Assembly (NCBI GenBank): GCA_038843675.1
Contig: JAWBRV010000009.1
Location: 1 to 47,899, forward strand
Source: Candidatus Bathyarchaeia archaeon
GTDB lineage: Archaea; Thermoproteota; Bathyarchaeia; 40CM-2-53-6; CALIRQ01
Length of the DNA stretch: 47,899 bases
Direction of reading: 5' to 3'
Shown here: piece after piece, positions 32,319-40,552 of the stretch
How the letters are laid out: the number at the start of each line of letters is the position of its first letter
Numbering within the stretch: position 1 is the stretch's first letter
Notes under the pieces: model-generated
Told to the model about the DNA's origin: nothing
Databases searched by the model: none
What the model saw: the letters and a program-made list of their open reading frames with translations, nothing else
Position numbers and translations under genes: made by a program

Positions 32319-33389
32319 CTATGCGCCATCCGGCGGCGGGAACAGCCGCTCGGGCTGCGGGCCCCCCTCCAGCTCCCTCAGCTTCCTCCTTATGATCCCA
32401 AGGGAGACCTTCTGCTGATCTATCGATACGGTCATCTTAGGGGAGAGATAAGTTATATCGGCGCTTCCAAAGCAATTCGGAAACTTCGCCTCGTATCGCT
32501 CCTCCCATTCCAAATGATCCGTTATGCTATTGTGGTTGCCGAACAGGAGCAGGTTGTACCTGCCGTGGCTGATGTTCATCGCTATTGGAACGTGGGGATC
32601 CCTCCTTATCTCCTCCAAGATCGCCTCCTTGGATCTCCTGACCTCGTAGAGGGAGAAGACGAGTATGTAATTTGGGGGCACGAAGAAGTTCGGGAACCTG
32701 CATACGGGCCTCCCCACGAAGCCCCCCTCGATGAGCTTCTCTATCCTCTTCGATATCGTCCTCCTATGGAGCCCGAGCTCCTTCGATAGGAAGTTCTCGT
32801 TAACCTTTATGCCCTCCCCGAGGACCAACGCCTTCATTATATCGAAGCTGAGTCGGTCGATGGCGCATCCGTTTATCTCGAGCTCCCCATTCTTAATCAA
32901 GTCCTCTTCAATGAGCTTGATGGCCGAGCTAGGTTCGTATTTGACCATCATGTGGGTGGAGAAATAGGAAGTGCTGGAGGGATATCGGAACTCCCTCGGG
33001 GGTATCTTCCCTTGCGGGACTAGGGATTCCCTCCAAAGCTGATAGCTCGTGACGTCCTTGTGGAATAGGAAGAGGAGCGTATTGTATTCGCCCTGCCTCG
33101 ACCTGAAGGCGGCGAATATATGCTCATCTGTGCTTATCCACCTCCTGAATTGCTCGTCATTTGGGATGTCTGCCCTCACGGCTATCAGGAGGGGGTATTC
33201 CCTATAGAGCCCTATGAAGGGGAACACGGACCTATCCAAGACTTTATGATTAAGCAGTTCATCCACCCTCTCCTTAATGGTATTCCTATGCTTCCCGAAG
33301 CGCTTTGAGAGGAGGCTCAGGTTCGGGCTGGTGGCCTCCCCGGATACAAGCTTCTCCAGCAGTCGGAGGTTAACGGGGTCGTTTAGCAA
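32319..33389 (-). CDS. Tandem winged-helix transcription regulator
   Basis: A 356-aa protein with two similar halves. Each half has an HTH followed by an alpha/beta domain. HTH 1 is at about residues 20-50 (LSLLSKRFGKHRNTIKERVDELL), HTH 2 at about 195-230 (NFLSKELGLHRRTISKRIEKLI). The repeated phrases GLYREYPLL.../VPPNYILVFSL and GEYNTLLFLFHKD/GRYNLLLFGNHN show internal duplication. Lrp/AsnC-like, but not standard. TTG start at 33389; TATA AAATATTAAAG at 33421-33432. Located directly upstream of the homocysteine operon on the same strand, it may control it. Confidence 0.8.
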   Translation of the reverse strand: MLNDPVNLRLLEKLVSGEATSPNLSLLSKRFGKHRNTIKERVDELLNHKVLDRSVFPFIGLYREYPLLIAVRADIPNDEQFRRWISTDEHIFAAFRSRQGEYNTLLFLFHKDVTSYQLWRESLVPQGKIPPREFRYPSSTSYFSTHMMVKYEPSSAIKLIEEDLIKNGELEINGCAIDRLSFDIMKALVLGEGIKVNENFLSKELGLHRRTISKRIEKLIEGGFVGRPVCRFPNFFVPPNYILVFSLYEVRRSKEAILEEIRRDPHVPIAMNISHGRYNLLLFGNHNSITDHLEWEERYEAKFPNCFGSADITYLSPKMTVSIDQQKVSLGIIRRKLRELEGGPQPERLFPPPDGA

Positions 33390-33530
33390 TGGGGGAGCCC
33401 CTAGCTGATCGCCGCAACCCGGACTTTAATATTTTTTTCAGGGAGATGGCATCAAAAGGGCGCGCATGGCCTTGAGCGACCTCCCCGATCCAAAACCTTT
33501 ATTGGAATTGGCATCGAATGTCCCTTAGGG

Positions 33531-34205
33531 TTGAGCCATAAGATCTTGGAATGGTGGGTATCGAGGCGGAAGTCCAAGGTCCTAACCCTAGCCGAGCGCC
33601 AAATAGACATGGCGATGGAAACCGTTAGGCTCTTGGATGAGGCCTCGAGGATCATATTCGGCGAATCCAAGGGGGATTCGATGAGGGTCATAGAGAAGCT
33701 CTTCGCCGAGGAGGAGGGCATAGATGACGTCAGGAGGGAGATCTTCGAGGAGCTGAGTAGGGGAGAGATGCAGCCAAAGGATCGCGAAGACTTGATGCAT
33801 TTGGTGAAGAGGATCGACGTCCTAGCGGATTGCATAAAGGATTCGGCTAGGGATCTGGCGACCCTCAGGGATTTCGATCTCCCGCGGGAGATCCGAGCCC
33901 TCTATGTTGACATGATCGGAAACTTGAAGGAATGCGCGAATATCCTGAGGGGCAGCATAGAGAGGCTCGGGTCCGATGTCTCAGAGGCTGTCGAGCTCTC
34001 CAAGGGCGTCGATAAGTTGGAGCATTCGATAGACGATGCCCACGTTAAATCGAAGTCCCTATTGATAAAGTATGGCGGGGAAGTGAATCCGGCCCTATTG
34101 ATAATCCTGAAGGATTTGGCGGATCATTTGGAGGGGGCCGCCGACGTCTGCGCGGATACGGCGGATTATGTTAGGATATTGGCCGCGGGGGCGTCTAGGG
34201 CTTAA
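33531..34205 (+). CDS. DUF47 (PhoU-like) family protein
   Basis: A 224-aa all-helical protein of the DUF47/TIGR00153 type. Seen: NTILEWW-like KILEWWVSRRKSKVLTLAERQ, DDVRREIFEELSRGEMQPKDREDLMHLVKRIDVLAD split across about residues 68-105, and a C-terminal HLEGAADVCADTADYV. Such proteins often sit beside PiT-type phosphate permeases, but none is adjacent here. The TTG at 33531 follows a TATA-like CTTTATTGG at about 33496-33505. Confidence 0.9.
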   Translation: MSHKILEWWVSRRKSKVLTLAERQIDMAMETVRLLDEASRIIFGESKGDSMRVIEKLFAEEEGIDDVRREIFEELSRGEMQPKDREDLMHLVKRIDVLADCIKDSARDLATLRDFDLPREIRALYVDMIGNLKECANILRGSIERLGSDVSEAVELSKGVDKLEHSIDDAHVKSKSLLIKYGGEVNPALLIILKDLADHLEGAADVCADTADYVRILAAGASRA

Positions 34206-34213
34206 GGGGGAAA

Positions 34214-34437
34214 GGTTAATATTTACGATGGCCCTGAGAGGGCCAGCTCAGAGCTGGGTGGAAGGCATGGGTGATCCAGTTTACGAGGGTGGCCGACTTT
34301 TCGGAGGCATACGCCTCGTATGATCGAAATCATCCCAGCGGACTGATCGGAATCGGGGATTTGGATTTTCGGGGGGCAGAAGGCCCCGAATCTTTCGCAT
34401 TCCACAATGATCCTAGGACAATTTCCAGAATCATGGG
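34214..34437 (+). other. Promoter and possibly structured leader upstream of livG
   Basis: A TATA-like GGTTAATATTTAC lies at 34214-34226. Two hairpins follow immediately, 34230-34244 (GGCCC/GGGCC) and 34244-34256 (CAGCT/AGCTG). A 7-bp stem TTCGGGG/CCCCGAA spans 34368-34390. Transcription from the TATA box would give a leader of about 190 bases, unusually long for this window. The first hairpins could also end the DUF47 message. No ORF on either strand looks real. Confidence 0.4.
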
Positions 34438-35208
34438 GTGCGTCTAGCGATGTTGCTCGAGTGCCATGATGTGACAAAGCGCTTCGGTGGATTGGAGGTT
34501 CTGAAATCCGTCAGCTTCGAGGTTGGGGAGAAGGAGATAGTCGGCCTCGTGGGTCCAAATGGGGCTGGTAAGTCCACCCTGATAAACATCATAAATGGGG
34601 TCATTCGGTGCGATTCCGGCTCGATCAGGTTATTGGGGGAGGATGTAACCGGGATGAGGCCCGAAGAGATATGCAGGATGGGGGTGGGCAGGACCTTCCA
34701 AACGGCACAAGCCTTTCCGGGGATGAGCGTTCTCGAGAACGCTATGATCGGCGCGCTCTTTGGATCCAAGGGGCATATGGGCGTGAGGGATGCCCGAAGG
34801 AGGGCCATGGAGGTATTGGAATCGGTGGGGCTTTCGGATAAGGCGGAGGAATTGGCTGAGCGGCTAACCACGGCGGAGTTGAAGCGCTTGGACTTGGCCC
34901 GCGCGCTGGCGTCGGAGCCCAAGCTGTTGCTGTTGGATGAAGTGGCCACCGGGCTGAGCCAAAGGGAAAGGTTCGAGATCTCGAACCTCCTCGCGAGTAT
35001 ACGCGAGATGGGCACCTCCATACTCATGGTCGAGCACGCTATGAAGGTCGTCATGGGCCTATCGGATAGGGTCGTGGTCCTTAACCATGGGGAGAAGATC
35101 GCGGAGGGCCCGCCCGCGGAGGTCGTGAACCACGGGCAGGTCATCAGCGCATATCTCGGGGAGAGATATGCCAAGGGGGGAGGGGCATGCTGGAAGTGGA
35201 AGGGATAA
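34438..35208 (+). CDS. livG: Branched-chain amino-acid ABC transporter, ATPase LivG
   Basis: About 256 aa, the first of two ATPases of a Liv-type importer. Walker A is GPNGAGKST, Q-loop GRTFQTAQ, Walker B LLLLDEVATGL, and the H-loop in LMVEHAMKVV. The signature region is TTAELKRLDLARAL, which replaces the usual LSGGQ as in some LivG proteins. GTG at 34438 or ATG at 34450 (MLLECHDV) can be the start. Overlaps livF by 22 bp. Confidence 0.93.
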   Translation: MRLAMLLECHDVTKRFGGLEVLKSVSFEVGEKEIVGLVGPNGAGKSTLINIINGVIRCDSGSIRLLGEDVTGMRPEEICRMGVGRTFQTAQAFPGMSVLENAMIGALFGSKGHMGVRDARRRAMEVLESVGLSDKAEELAERLTTAELKRLDLARALASEPKLLLLDEVATGLSQRERFEISNLLASIREMGTSILMVEHAMKVVMGLSDRVVVLNHGEKIAEGPPAEVVNHGQVISAYLGERYAKGGGACWKWKG

Positions 35209-35894
35209 GCGTTAGATATGGCAACGTGCAGGTCCTCTGGGGCGAATCCTTCAACGTCAGGGAGGGTGAGATCCTCGCCCTCTTGGGTCCGAATGGGGCT
35301 GGGAAGACGACCACTTTGAAATCCATAATCGGGCTATTGAGGCCCTTCTCGGGAACCATAAAGTTCCTAGGCAAGGATTTGAGCGGGATGAGGACTCCCG
35401 ACATAGTTAGGCTCGGGATCAGCTTGGTGCCGGAGGGCAGGAGGTTATTCCCACACCTTTCGGTCCGGGAGAACCTCCTCATGGGGGCCCATGCGGCCAA
35501 GGGCGGCGATGGGATCAAGGAGAGGATCGAGGCCGTGTATCAGATCTTCCCAGCCTTAAGGGGTAGGGAGGGGCAGATGGCCTACACGCTGAGCGGTGGG
35601 GAGCAGCAGATGCTGGCAATCGCGAGGGGCCTGATGTCGAGGCCCAAGCTCCTTTTGCTCGATGAACCCTCCTCCGGATTGGCACCCCTAATGGTCCAAA
35701 GGCTGTTCGAAGCGATCCAGCGGCTCAACGAGGAGGAGGGTATAACGATCCTATTAGTTGAGCAGGATGTTGGCTTGGCGCTGGAGGTGGCCGACAGAGG
35801 GGTGATCTTGGAGGGGGGAAGGGTCGCGTTGGAGGGCAGATCCCAAGAGCTGCTCGAGAGCGAGCTCGTGAGGGAGGCGTACCTCGGGATCTAG
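35187..35894 (+). CDS. livF: Branched-chain amino-acid ABC transporter, ATPase LivF
   Basis: A 235-aa ATPase. Walker A GPNGAGKTT, LVPEGRRLFPHLSVRENL (LivF hallmark), signature LSGGEQQMLAIARGL, Walker B LLLLDEPSSGL, and H-loop ILLVEQDVGL. The ATG at 35187 lies inside the end of livG. Its TAG stop (35892-35894) is the same CTAG that ends livM on the other strand. Confidence 0.95.
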   Translation: MLEVEGISVRYGNVQVLWGESFNVREGEILALLGPNGAGKTTTLKSIIGLLRPFSGTIKFLGKDLSGMRTPDIVRLGISLVPEGRRLFPHLSVRENLLMGAHAAKGGDGIKERIEAVYQIFPALRGREGQMAYTLSGGEQQMLAIARGLMSRPKLLLLDEPSSGLAPLMVQRLFEAIQRLNEEEGITILLVEQDVGLALEVADRGVILEGGRVALEGRSQELLESELVREAYLGI

Positions 35895-36868
35895 CTCCCT
35901 CGCCTGGCCCTTTCGCTCCTCATTGAGCTGGGGAGGGAGGACCATCCCTTCAGGATGGATATCAGGCCCCCCGGGGTGAACCTTATCGTGAGGATCAATA
36001 GGATCCCGAAGAGGATGAAGCGCTCCCACAGGAGGCCTAGGGACCTCAAAAGGTCCCAAGCCAGAGTTACGAGGATCGCGCCCAAAGCGGCGCCCCAGAT
36101 GGATCCGAGGCCGCCTATGACACAGAAGATTATCGGGTTGAACGATGTCCCAACCTCGTATATCTCCGGACTTATATAGCCCACGTAATGCGCGTGGAGC
36201 GCTCCGGCTAAGCCCCCGAAGAAGGTGCTAACCACGAAGGCCAAGAGCTTATATCCATAGGAGCCTATGCCGGAAACCCTCGAGGCTAGCTCGTTCTGGG
36301 CTATCCCCCTCAGCGCTAAGCCCACCCTAGATTTGCTAAGCAGGTGGAGCGTTAGAAGGCCGAGGCCCGCGATGGCGCATATGCCATAGTATTCCCAAAC
36401 GTAGTAAAGCGGCATGGCGGGGCTGAATAATCGGAAGGAGGGCATCCCATCCCAGCCGCCCGTGAGCCAGCTAAGCTGATAGGCCATGAGGGTTTGAATT
36501 ATTATTGGGAAGCCGAAGGTGACCATCGCCAAGAACCAAGCCGTCAACCTGAGGCATATCAGCCCTATCCCCAGCCCGATCAAGGCGACGGCCGAGGAGG
36601 CCAAGGGCATGCTCGCGAAGGGGGATAGGGCCACATCCCTCACCAAGAGGGCCGATATATAGGCGCCCGTCCCGAAGAAGGCCGCGTGGCCGAAGGAGAC
36701 TTGCCCGCTTTGGGCCAAGAAGTTCCAAGAGGCGGCGAGGAGGATCGATATCCACAGCAGGGTAGCGTATCTGATGATGTGGGCGCTCCCCGAGAATGGT
36801 ATCGGGATCGCCGCCGCGATTAGGATCGGGGCGATCCATAAGGCCTTCCCAAGGGCTCCGTCAGGCAT
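35891..36868 (-). CDS. livM: Branched-chain amino-acid ABC transporter, permease LivM
   Basis: A 325-aa permease with eight to ten membrane helices. LivM features: NFLAQSGQVSFGHAAFFGTGAY near residue 50, LALRGIAQNELASRVSGI (the EAA-like cytoplasmic loop), and FCVIGGLGSIWGAALGAIL. Starts inside the end of livH (8-bp overlap) and ends tail to tail with livF. Confidence 0.95.
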   Translation of the reverse strand: MPDGALGKALWIAPILIAAAIPIPFSGSAHIIRYATLLWISILLAASWNFLAQSGQVSFGHAAFFGTGAYISALLVRDVALSPFASMPLASSAVALIGLGIGLICLRLTAWFLAMVTFGFPIIIQTLMAYQLSWLTGGWDGMPSFRLFSPAMPLYYVWEYYGICAIAGLGLLTLHLLSKSRVGLALRGIAQNELASRVSGIGSYGYKLLAFVVSTFFGGLAGALHAHYVGYISPEIYEVGTSFNPIIFCVIGGLGSIWGAALGAILVTLAWDLLRSLGLLWERFILFGILLILTIRFTPGGLISILKGWSSLPSSMRSERARRGS

Positions 36869-37727
36869 ATCGCGACCCCCCTCCGAAAACCCCCATCGGC
36901 CTCAGGATCAGGACCGCTGTGAGAACGACGAACGCGGCGGCCTCCCTCCAAACGCCTCCGAAGGCGAAGGCCACTGAGGTTTCCACGAGCCCGAGGATTA
37001 AGGATGCGAGCATCGCGCCCGGTATGCTACCCAAACCCCCGAGGATCACCACGACAAAAGCCCTAACCCCGAGGTGGGCTCCTGTGAACGGGTTGAACAT
37101 TTGGCCCGAGATGGCCCAAAGGGATCCCGCCACCGCGGCCAAGGCCGAGCCGATGAGGAAGCTGAGGGCGAATACCCTCTCGACCCTAACGCCCATCAGC
37201 ATCGCCGCCTCGCTGTCTTGGCTCGTCCCCCTGAAGCTCAGCCCAGCCTCGGTCCTCAGGAACGCGAAGAGCGCTATGAGCGCGGCGGCAGTAATCCCGA
37301 TCCCCATCAAGTAGTCGAAGGGAAGGGTCACTGGGCCGATCGACATCAGGAGGGCCGCGTATGGGCTCCTGAGGGCCATCATGTTCGGGCCCCATATCCT
37401 GATTGCCAGGTTTTGGAGTATATATGTAAGCGCCAAGCCCACCAATATCTCGTTCAACTTGCTGGTGCCCAAGATGGGCCTGAAGCAGAGCCTTTCCAAG
37501 GAGGCGCCGAGGATCGCGGTGAGCAGGGCCGATATCGGAATGGCGAAGTAGGGGTTGATGGAGAGGGAGGTGGCTATTGAAAAGGTTATGTAGGCGCCGA
37601 GGATCATGAGCTCGCCGTGCGCGAAGTTCACTATCTTCATAACCCCAAATATCATGTTCAAGCCTATGCTGAGGAGCATGTAAACGCTGGCCGCGTAAAG
37701 GCCCCAGAGTAGGACCTCTTGGAGCAT
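36861..37727 (-). CDS. livH: Branched-chain amino-acid ABC transporter, permease LivH
   Basis: A 288-aa permease. Diagnostic blocks: GLNMIFGVMKIVNFAHGELMILGAY near the N-terminus (split across residues 23-45), GLSFRGTSQDSEAAMLMGV, and VVILGGLGSIPGAMLASLILGLVE. Eight or so helices. ATG at 37727, 77 bp after the binding-protein stop. Confidence 0.95.
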   Translation of the reverse strand: MLQEVLLWGLYAASVYMLLSIGLNMIFGVMKIVNFAHGELMILGAYITFSIATSLSINPYFAIPISALLTAILGASLERLCFRPILGTSKLNEILVGLALTYILQNLAIRIWGPNMMALRSPYAALLMSIGPVTLPFDYLMGIGITAAALIALFAFLRTEAGLSFRGTSQDSEAAMLMGVRVERVFALSFLIGSALAAVAGSLWAISGQMFNPFTGAHLGVRAFVVVILGGLGSIPGAMLASLILGLVETSVAFAFGGVWREAAAFVVLTAVLILRPMGVFGGGSRYA

Positions 37728-37804
37728 GGCTCCTCAGGCTTGGGGATCGCGTAAATAAATATAGTGGGAGGTTTCGGGGGGCTGTTGTCCCTCAACCCTT
37801 AGCC

Positions 37805-39160
37805 TCACGCGCCAGGGGCGTACCAAGGCGGTATCTCCAGCTCAGCGGTCTTGTACTCATCCGGCCATACGATACGGAGCTCGTTCTCACCCTTGGCCTC
37901 GTTCCACCTCATCTGGACCACGGCTATCTTCATGGTAACCAAATGGTCCTTCGTGAATCGGAAGACATCTCCCTCGAATGGGCAAACCAAGGCGTTGGCA
38001 TACTCCTCGCCCTTGAGCTCGATTCTCTCCAGAGCATCCCTGATGGCCCTCTTGTCCAATGTACCGGCCCGCTCTATGGCCTTCATGACGACGTTGAAGG
38101 TTTGGTATATATGGGTCGCCATTTGGGCGGGCAGTTTGCCGTATTTCGCCTTGTAGGCCCTCACGAACCTCTCCCCGTTCTCCTTCGTCGGCCCCTTCAG
38201 GACCGGGACGGAGGTGGTACCCGTAGTCTCCTGGAATTGATAATCGCCCCATTGCCCAACGCCCTTGTAGAAATCCTCATCGTCGTTGCATATCACCGAT
38301 TGGAACAGGGTGTTCAGCCCAACGTCCCTCCTAGCCTGCGTAAGGGCCGCCGTCTGCTCCGAGATGAAGGCCGCCATGTAGACGAAGTCGGGCTTGGATT
38401 CCTTTATCCTCAGCAAATGCGGCCTGAAGTCCGTTTCGCCAAGCTTGAATGGGACCGCCTCGACTATCTCGATCTTGGGCTTGAATTGGGATATATAGAG
38501 CTTGCAGCCCTCGAGTACGCCCTTTCCATACGGGCTATCTTGGTACAATATCGCCAGCCTCAGGTTCCGGGTCTCCGGGAACCCGAACTTCTTGTTGATC
38601 GCGGGCCTGAAGGCCCCATCCAAGAAGGGCATTGTATAGAACGGGTATAGCTCCGTGTGCGTCGCCGTATTGAAGTAATAGCTGACGTCGATATCGGTCC
38701 TTCGGGTTAATGTAACGGATGATGCCCCGCTCGTTATGTATGGGACCTTGTGCTCCATCGCCACGACTTGGTCCGCGAAGACGATGGCGCTCCCGAAGTT
38801 CCCTATCACCACATCGACCTTGTCCACCGTGACGAGCTCCGTCATGACCTTCACGGCCGTATCCCTACTGGACTCCGTATCCTTAAATATGACCCTGATC
38901 GGCAGTTTCCCACCGAACTCCTTCACGTAAACGCCGCCCTTGGCGTTCCATTCCTCGGCCGCGAGCGTTATGGCGTTCCTCATCTCTATGCCGTGCTTGG
39001 AGGCGGGGCCCGTGAGCGGGTTCGGGGAGCCGACCAAGATCTCCCTACGCGGGGGCTTGGTTAGCGTCGCATAATAGTAAAGGCCGCCCGAGGCGATAAT
39101 GACCGCTATGACCAAGAGCATTATCGCCTGTAGCTTTGTAACGGCCCTCCTAGAGATCAT
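37805..39160 (-). CDS. livK: Branched-chain amino-acid-type binding protein, membrane-anchored
   Basis: A 451-aa type I periplasmic-binding-fold protein. Residues 8-30 are one hydrophobic helix (LQAIMLLVIAVIIASGGLYYY) after MISRRAVTK, an uncleaved anchor or signal with no lipobox. Then ILVGSPNPLTGPASKHGIEM, AITLAAEEWNAKGGV, VDVVIGNFGSAIVFADQVV and FIVTSGASS-like PYITSGASSVTLTRRTD fit the LivK family. Ligand may be an amino acid or another small molecule. Starts at ATG 39160; followed by livH and livM. Confidence 0.92.
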   Translation of the reverse strand: MISRRAVTKLQAIMLLVIAVIIASGGLYYYATLTKPPRREILVGSPNPLTGPASKHGIEMRNAITLAAEEWNAKGGVYVKEFGGKLPIRVIFKDTESSRDTAVKVMTELVTVDKVDVVIGNFGSAIVFADQVVAMEHKVPYITSGASSVTLTRRTDIDVSYYFNTATHTELYPFYTMPFLDGAFRPAINKKFGFPETRNLRLAILYQDSPYGKGVLEGCKLYISQFKPKIEIVEAVPFKLGETDFRPHLLRIKESKPDFVYMAAFISEQTAALTQARRDVGLNTLFQSVICNDDEDFYKGVGQWGDYQFQETTGTTSVPVLKGPTKENGERFVRAYKAKYGKLPAQMATHIYQTFNVVMKAIERAGTLDKRAIRDALERIELKGEEYANALVCPFEGDVFRFTKDHLVTMKIAVVQMRWNEAKGENELRIVWPDEYKTAELEIPPWYAPGA

Positions 39161-39539
39161 GGCACATCGCCCCTAGGCCAATCAATTGGGTGGGTCCGCA
39201 TCGAGTTCCTTCTCAAATCGATCACCTCTTCATCGCTTTTCCTTTTCAAGGTTTTCGGAGGCCTTGCGGATCGGTCCCTAGGGGATCGGATGGGCTGCCG
39301 GGAAGAGCGCATCAATGGCGCTTCGAAAAGATCGTTCGAGACGGTCGGCTGGATACCGGCTAACTCACCGACGAAGATAAACCAAATCCCCTCTGCGACC
39401 GGTTCCCATCGCTAGACCTCCGCCTCGGCGGGAGCTCGCCGCATCCATATATAAGGATTATGCGGGGTCCCGGAATATCCCATCCGGGGCTTCGGATCCG
39501 ATACGGGGATGGAGAAAGGGCGACGATGTCGAATCGGGC
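39161..39539. other. Intergenic region between livK and the VIT-family gene (about 380 bp)
   Basis: Both flanking genes are on the minus strand, so 39161-39300 should hold the livK promoter, though no strong TATA is evident. A near-palindromic CATATATAAG lies at 39445-39454 and could act in either direction. Just before it is a hairpin CGGCG/CGCCG (39426-39441), and AGCGC/GCGCT pair near 39308-39325. No T-loop typical of tRNA and no credible ORF were found. Confidence 0.5.
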
Positions 39540-40406
39540 CTATATCTCGACGTTGAGGAAAGCCCTCACCAAGATACCCACGGCGAATGAGAGGCCGGCC
39601 ACGCCGAGGCTGATCGAGGCCATCTCGAGGAACCTCCTCTTGAACGGGAGGCTCTTCGCGACCGACGTATAGAACGTGAATACCAGGATCGCGATTATGG
39701 AATTGAGGATCGCGAGGACCAAGCAGAGGTATGGATCCCCAAATACTAGGAACGGGGATATGAGCAATGAAACTGTTAGGATGTAGGCGATCCCGGTATA
39801 TATGGATGCCTTGACGGGGCTCCTATCTCCGCCCTCCGACTTGGTTGAGAGGTACTCCGAGGAGGCCATCGAGAGGGAGGCGGCGATCCCGGTGATCAGC
39901 CCAACCATCGCCACGAGACGGGCGTCGCGGAGGGCGAACGTCAAGCCGGCTATCGCCCCGGTGAGCTCTACGAGGGCATCGTTGAGGCCGAGGACCATCG
40001 ATCCCACATAGCGGAGGCGCTCCTCATTTATCAGGCCTAAGAGCTCCGCCTCATGGCGATCCTCCTCCTCGGAGATATCCTTCGCCATGGGCAACGAGCC
40101 CGATAGCCTCCCATAGATCGATTCGGCCCTTTCCTCCCCGAGCTCCATGAGCTTCAACCCGAACGTAATGCCGAATATCTTAGAAACCAAGCAGTAAGCC
40201 CAAACTCTCAGCCGATCGGGCTTCACGTCCTCGCGGGTGTATTCCCTCCAAGCCAGATAATGCCTCATCTCATCCTCGGAGATCCGCTTCAGGATCTCCC
40301 TGTTGTGGGGGTCCTTGGACGATTTGGATAGCCTCCTGTATACCAAATGCTCGGTTATCTCGTTCCTTTGGGACGCGATCAAGGCCTTCCTGAGGGTCTC
40401 CTCCAT
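39540..40406 (-). CDS. Ferritin-like domain fused to VIT1/CCC1 transporter domain
   Basis: A 288-aa protein. Residues 1-125 are a rubrerythrin/ferritin-like helical bundle with Glu and ExxH motifs (RNEITEHLVYRRL, SEDEMRHYLAW, SEEEDRHEAEL). Residues about 130-285 are a VIT1/CCC1 domain with five helices (GLNDALVELTGAIAGLTFAL; ASLSMASSEYLSTKSEGG). Family knowledge: such fusions (MbfA-like) export or sequester iron or manganese. Start ATG at 40406. Confidence 0.9.
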   Translation of the reverse strand: MEETLRKALIASQRNEITEHLVYRRLSKSSKDPHNREILKRISEDEMRHYLAWREYTREDVKPDRLRVWAYCLVSKIFGITFGLKLMELGEERAESIYGRLSGSLPMAKDISEEEDRHEAELLGLINEERLRYVGSMVLGLNDALVELTGAIAGLTFALRDARLVAMVGLITGIAASLSMASSEYLSTKSEGGDRSPVKASIYTGIAYILTVSLLISPFLVFGDPYLCLVLAILNSIIAILVFTFYTSVAKSLPFKRRFLEMASISLGVAGLSFAVGILVRAFLNVEI

Positions 40407-40552
40407 CGCCCTCCATCCCGGATTATGCGGGATCGATTCCGCGGCTCAAAAGCCTTACCCCGACCCATCCCCGGAGGTTCCGGAGCCGGTCGGCTCAAGG
40501 TTTTAAGGGAACATAAGGCCATACACGGCTTTGGATCAAGGGGCGGGGGATT

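Noticed and set aside
33531-34205. Phosphate-uptake locus around the DUF47 gene
   Set aside because: No PiT permease or Pst genes are adjacent, so I keep only the family name.
34223-34477. Minus-strand 84-aa open frame before livG
   Set aside because: It runs into livG, has no ribosome site, and its residues do not look like a folded protein.
34864-34905. LivG without a proper ABC signature
   Set aside because: LTTAELKRLDLARAL is a known type of variation in LivG; Walker A, Q-loop, Walker B and H-loop are intact, so it is not a broken gene.
39161-39539. tRNA gene
   Set aside because: GGTTCCCATC near 39400 is not a T-loop consensus, and no cloverleaf can be drawn on either strand. The same check of the other gaps found none.
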